A stretch of 64,000 bases of DNA, taken from NCBI GenBank assembly GCA_046351595.1, contig JAXLYE010000002.1:310001-374000 (forward strand). Direction: 5' to 3'. Every line of letters starts with the position of its first letter. The first letter of the stretch is position 1. Position numbers and translations under genes: made by a program. Below, piece after piece: positions 63,140 through 64,000 of this stretch. This DNA comes from JAXLYE01 sp046351595 (GTDB lineage: Bacteria; Myxococcota_A; Polyangia; Palsa-1104; JAEUJZ01). The notes under the pieces were generated by a model, which saw only the letters and a list, made by a program, of their open reading frames with translations, did not search any database and was not told the DNA's origin.

Positions 63140-64000
63140 ATGAACGAACAACAACCCAGCTGGCTGTGGTCGACCTTCCGCCTGATCGTGCGGGCGCGGG
63201 TCTTCGTCGTGGCGCTCTACGCGATCCTGCTCGTGCCGAGCGTGTACTTTGCGCTCAAGGTCCCGCAGGACAACTCGATCGACCGCCTCATCGTGCAGAG
63301 CGACCCGGACTACGAGGCCGCGCGCGCCTTCGAGAAGGTCTTCGGCGCCGCCGAGTACGTGATCCTCCTGTGCGAGGCCAACGACCCGTTCGCGCCCGAC
63401 GTGCTGCGCCGCATCGACGAGATGGAGCAGGCGCTCGGCAAGGTGCCCAGGGTCGAGGCCAACTCGGCGCTGTCGGTGTACCGGCGGGCCAAGGCGGGCT
63501 TCTCCGCGACGCCGGAGCAGGCCGCGGCGTTCAAGCAGTTTGTCACCGGCACGGACCTGTTCCGCAAGCAGCACCTGGTCGGCGACAACTTCCTGGCCGT
63601 GCCGCTGGTCCTGTCGATCAAGGGCACCGACGAGCGCGCCCAGGTCCTCGACGCCATCGACGCGGTCATCGCGCCCATCGAGAAGAGCCCGGCGCCGATG
63701 CTGCGCCTGCGCAAGGTCGGCCAGCCCTTCGTCAACGCCTACCTCGACAAGGACACGCGCTCGACGGGGATCCGCTACTTCCCGCTGTTCTTCCTGTTCG
63801 TCACCGGGCTGGTGCTCGGTCTTTACCGCAGCGTGCGGGTGCTGGCCGCGTTCCTGATCACGCTCGCCGTCTGCGCGGCGCTGACCGTCGGCTACATCGG
63901 CGCGACCGGCGGCGTGTTCACGATCGTCTCGTCGCTGGTGCCGATGACGATCCTCATAAGCTGCACCGCGACGCTGGTCTACATCCACTCGCGCTACGTC
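63140..64000 (+). CDS. MMPL/RND-superfamily exporter, N-terminal part (3' truncated)
   Basis: The first 287 residues of a large RND/MMPL-type efflux or lipid transporter, open to the window end. ATG 63140 is followed by SWLWSTFRLIVRARVFVVALYAILLVPSVYF, which contains the first membrane helix (about 18-35). A periplasmic domain about 170 residues long (DNSIDRLIVQSDPDYEAARAFEKVFG, LGKVPRVEANSALSVYRRAK) and the start of the next helices follow (FPLFFLFVTGLVLGLY about 212, then ITLAVCAALTVGYIG and VSSLVPMTILISCTATLVY). This is the usual plan for half of an RND protein, which likely uses proton motive force. Cargo is unknown. No strong ribosome site is seen. Confidence 0.88.
   Translation, partial: MNEQQPSWLWSTFRLIVRARVFVVALYAILLVPSVYFALKVPQDNSIDRLIVQSDPDYEAARAFEKVFGAAEYVILLCEANDPFAPDVLRRIDEMEQALGKVPRVEANSALSVYRRAKAGFSATPEQAAAFKQFVTGTDLFRKQHLVGDNFLAVPLVLSIKGTDERAQVLDAIDAVIAPIEKSPAPMLRLRKVGQPFVNAYLDKDTRSTGIRYFPLFFLFVTGLVLGLYRSVRVLAAFLITLAVCAALTVGYIGATGGVFTIVSSLVPMTILISCTATLVYIHSRYV

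Overview
The window is very GC-rich, densely coding, gene-after-gene DNA from a Gram-negative bacterium. The gene content points to the Myxococcota (a Nannocystis/Haliangium-like lineage is my inference; no rRNA is present to test it). The clues are two Hanks-type Ser/Thr kinases with a C-terminal membrane anchor, many lipoproteins, TPR proteins, a DUF1592-type/DUF1501 pair, VWA lipoproteins with Myxococcota-style architecture, and low-complexity Gly/Arg/Pro tails. No rRNA, tRNA, IS element, prophage or CRISPR array was recognised.

Layout. 1-1668: end of clpB plus a DnaJ-type co-chaperone. 1730-9712: cell-envelope and redox genes, namely a VWA lipoprotein, a small protein coupled to a GMC oxidoreductase, and a haem-motif DUF1592-type lipoprotein followed by a Tat-exported DUF1501 protein. 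9848-13560: purine permease, a 42-bp-period repeat array, and pcnB. 13929-19930: TPR protein, lipoprotein, and two divergent Ser/Thr kinases. 19933-28202: metabolism and housekeeping (benzoate-CoA-ligase-type enzyme, isoaspartyl peptidase, aldehyde dehydrogenase, nudC, arfB). 28434-32428: a di-haem propeller lipoprotein, then a three-gene minus-strand cassette of unknown protein, gpV/VgrG-like spike and PAAR tip, with no tube or sheath genes nearby. 32711-37402: membrane protein, bioF, methyltransferase, orphan RnfC-like Fe-S protein, lipoprotein. 37676-44783: VIT-VWA-TPR-DUF2135 giant, TPR protein, and a second VWA lipoprotein paralogous to the first. 45056-48372: endonuclease Q-like PHP nuclease overlapping a UvrD-type helicase. 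48402-53727: minus-strand run with a four-domain DsbA lipoprotein, a GT2, an RMD1/DUF155 protein and a lipoprotein. 54249-58410: TPR protein, and a PNPOx-GNAT fusion divergent from a MocR regulator. 58414-62813: lipoproteins, a conserved unknown, an orphan HicB-like protein with an Arg/Gly tail, and a Cys-rich lipoprotein. 63140-64000: start of an MMPL/RND exporter.

The functional themes are envelope biogenesis and surface sensing (VWA, VIT, TPR and lipoproteins, multi-DsbA), signalling by Ser/Thr kinases, periplasmic haem redox chemistry, and two compact modules worth testing: the spike cassette and the EndoQ-UvrD pair. Between genes there are several degenerate tandem repeats with periods of 9, 12, 15, 16 and 42 bp, strong hairpins, and at least five promoters whose -10 box lies only 5-7 nt before the start codon (leaderless mRNAs). 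Every identification is by reading motifs; no searches were run.
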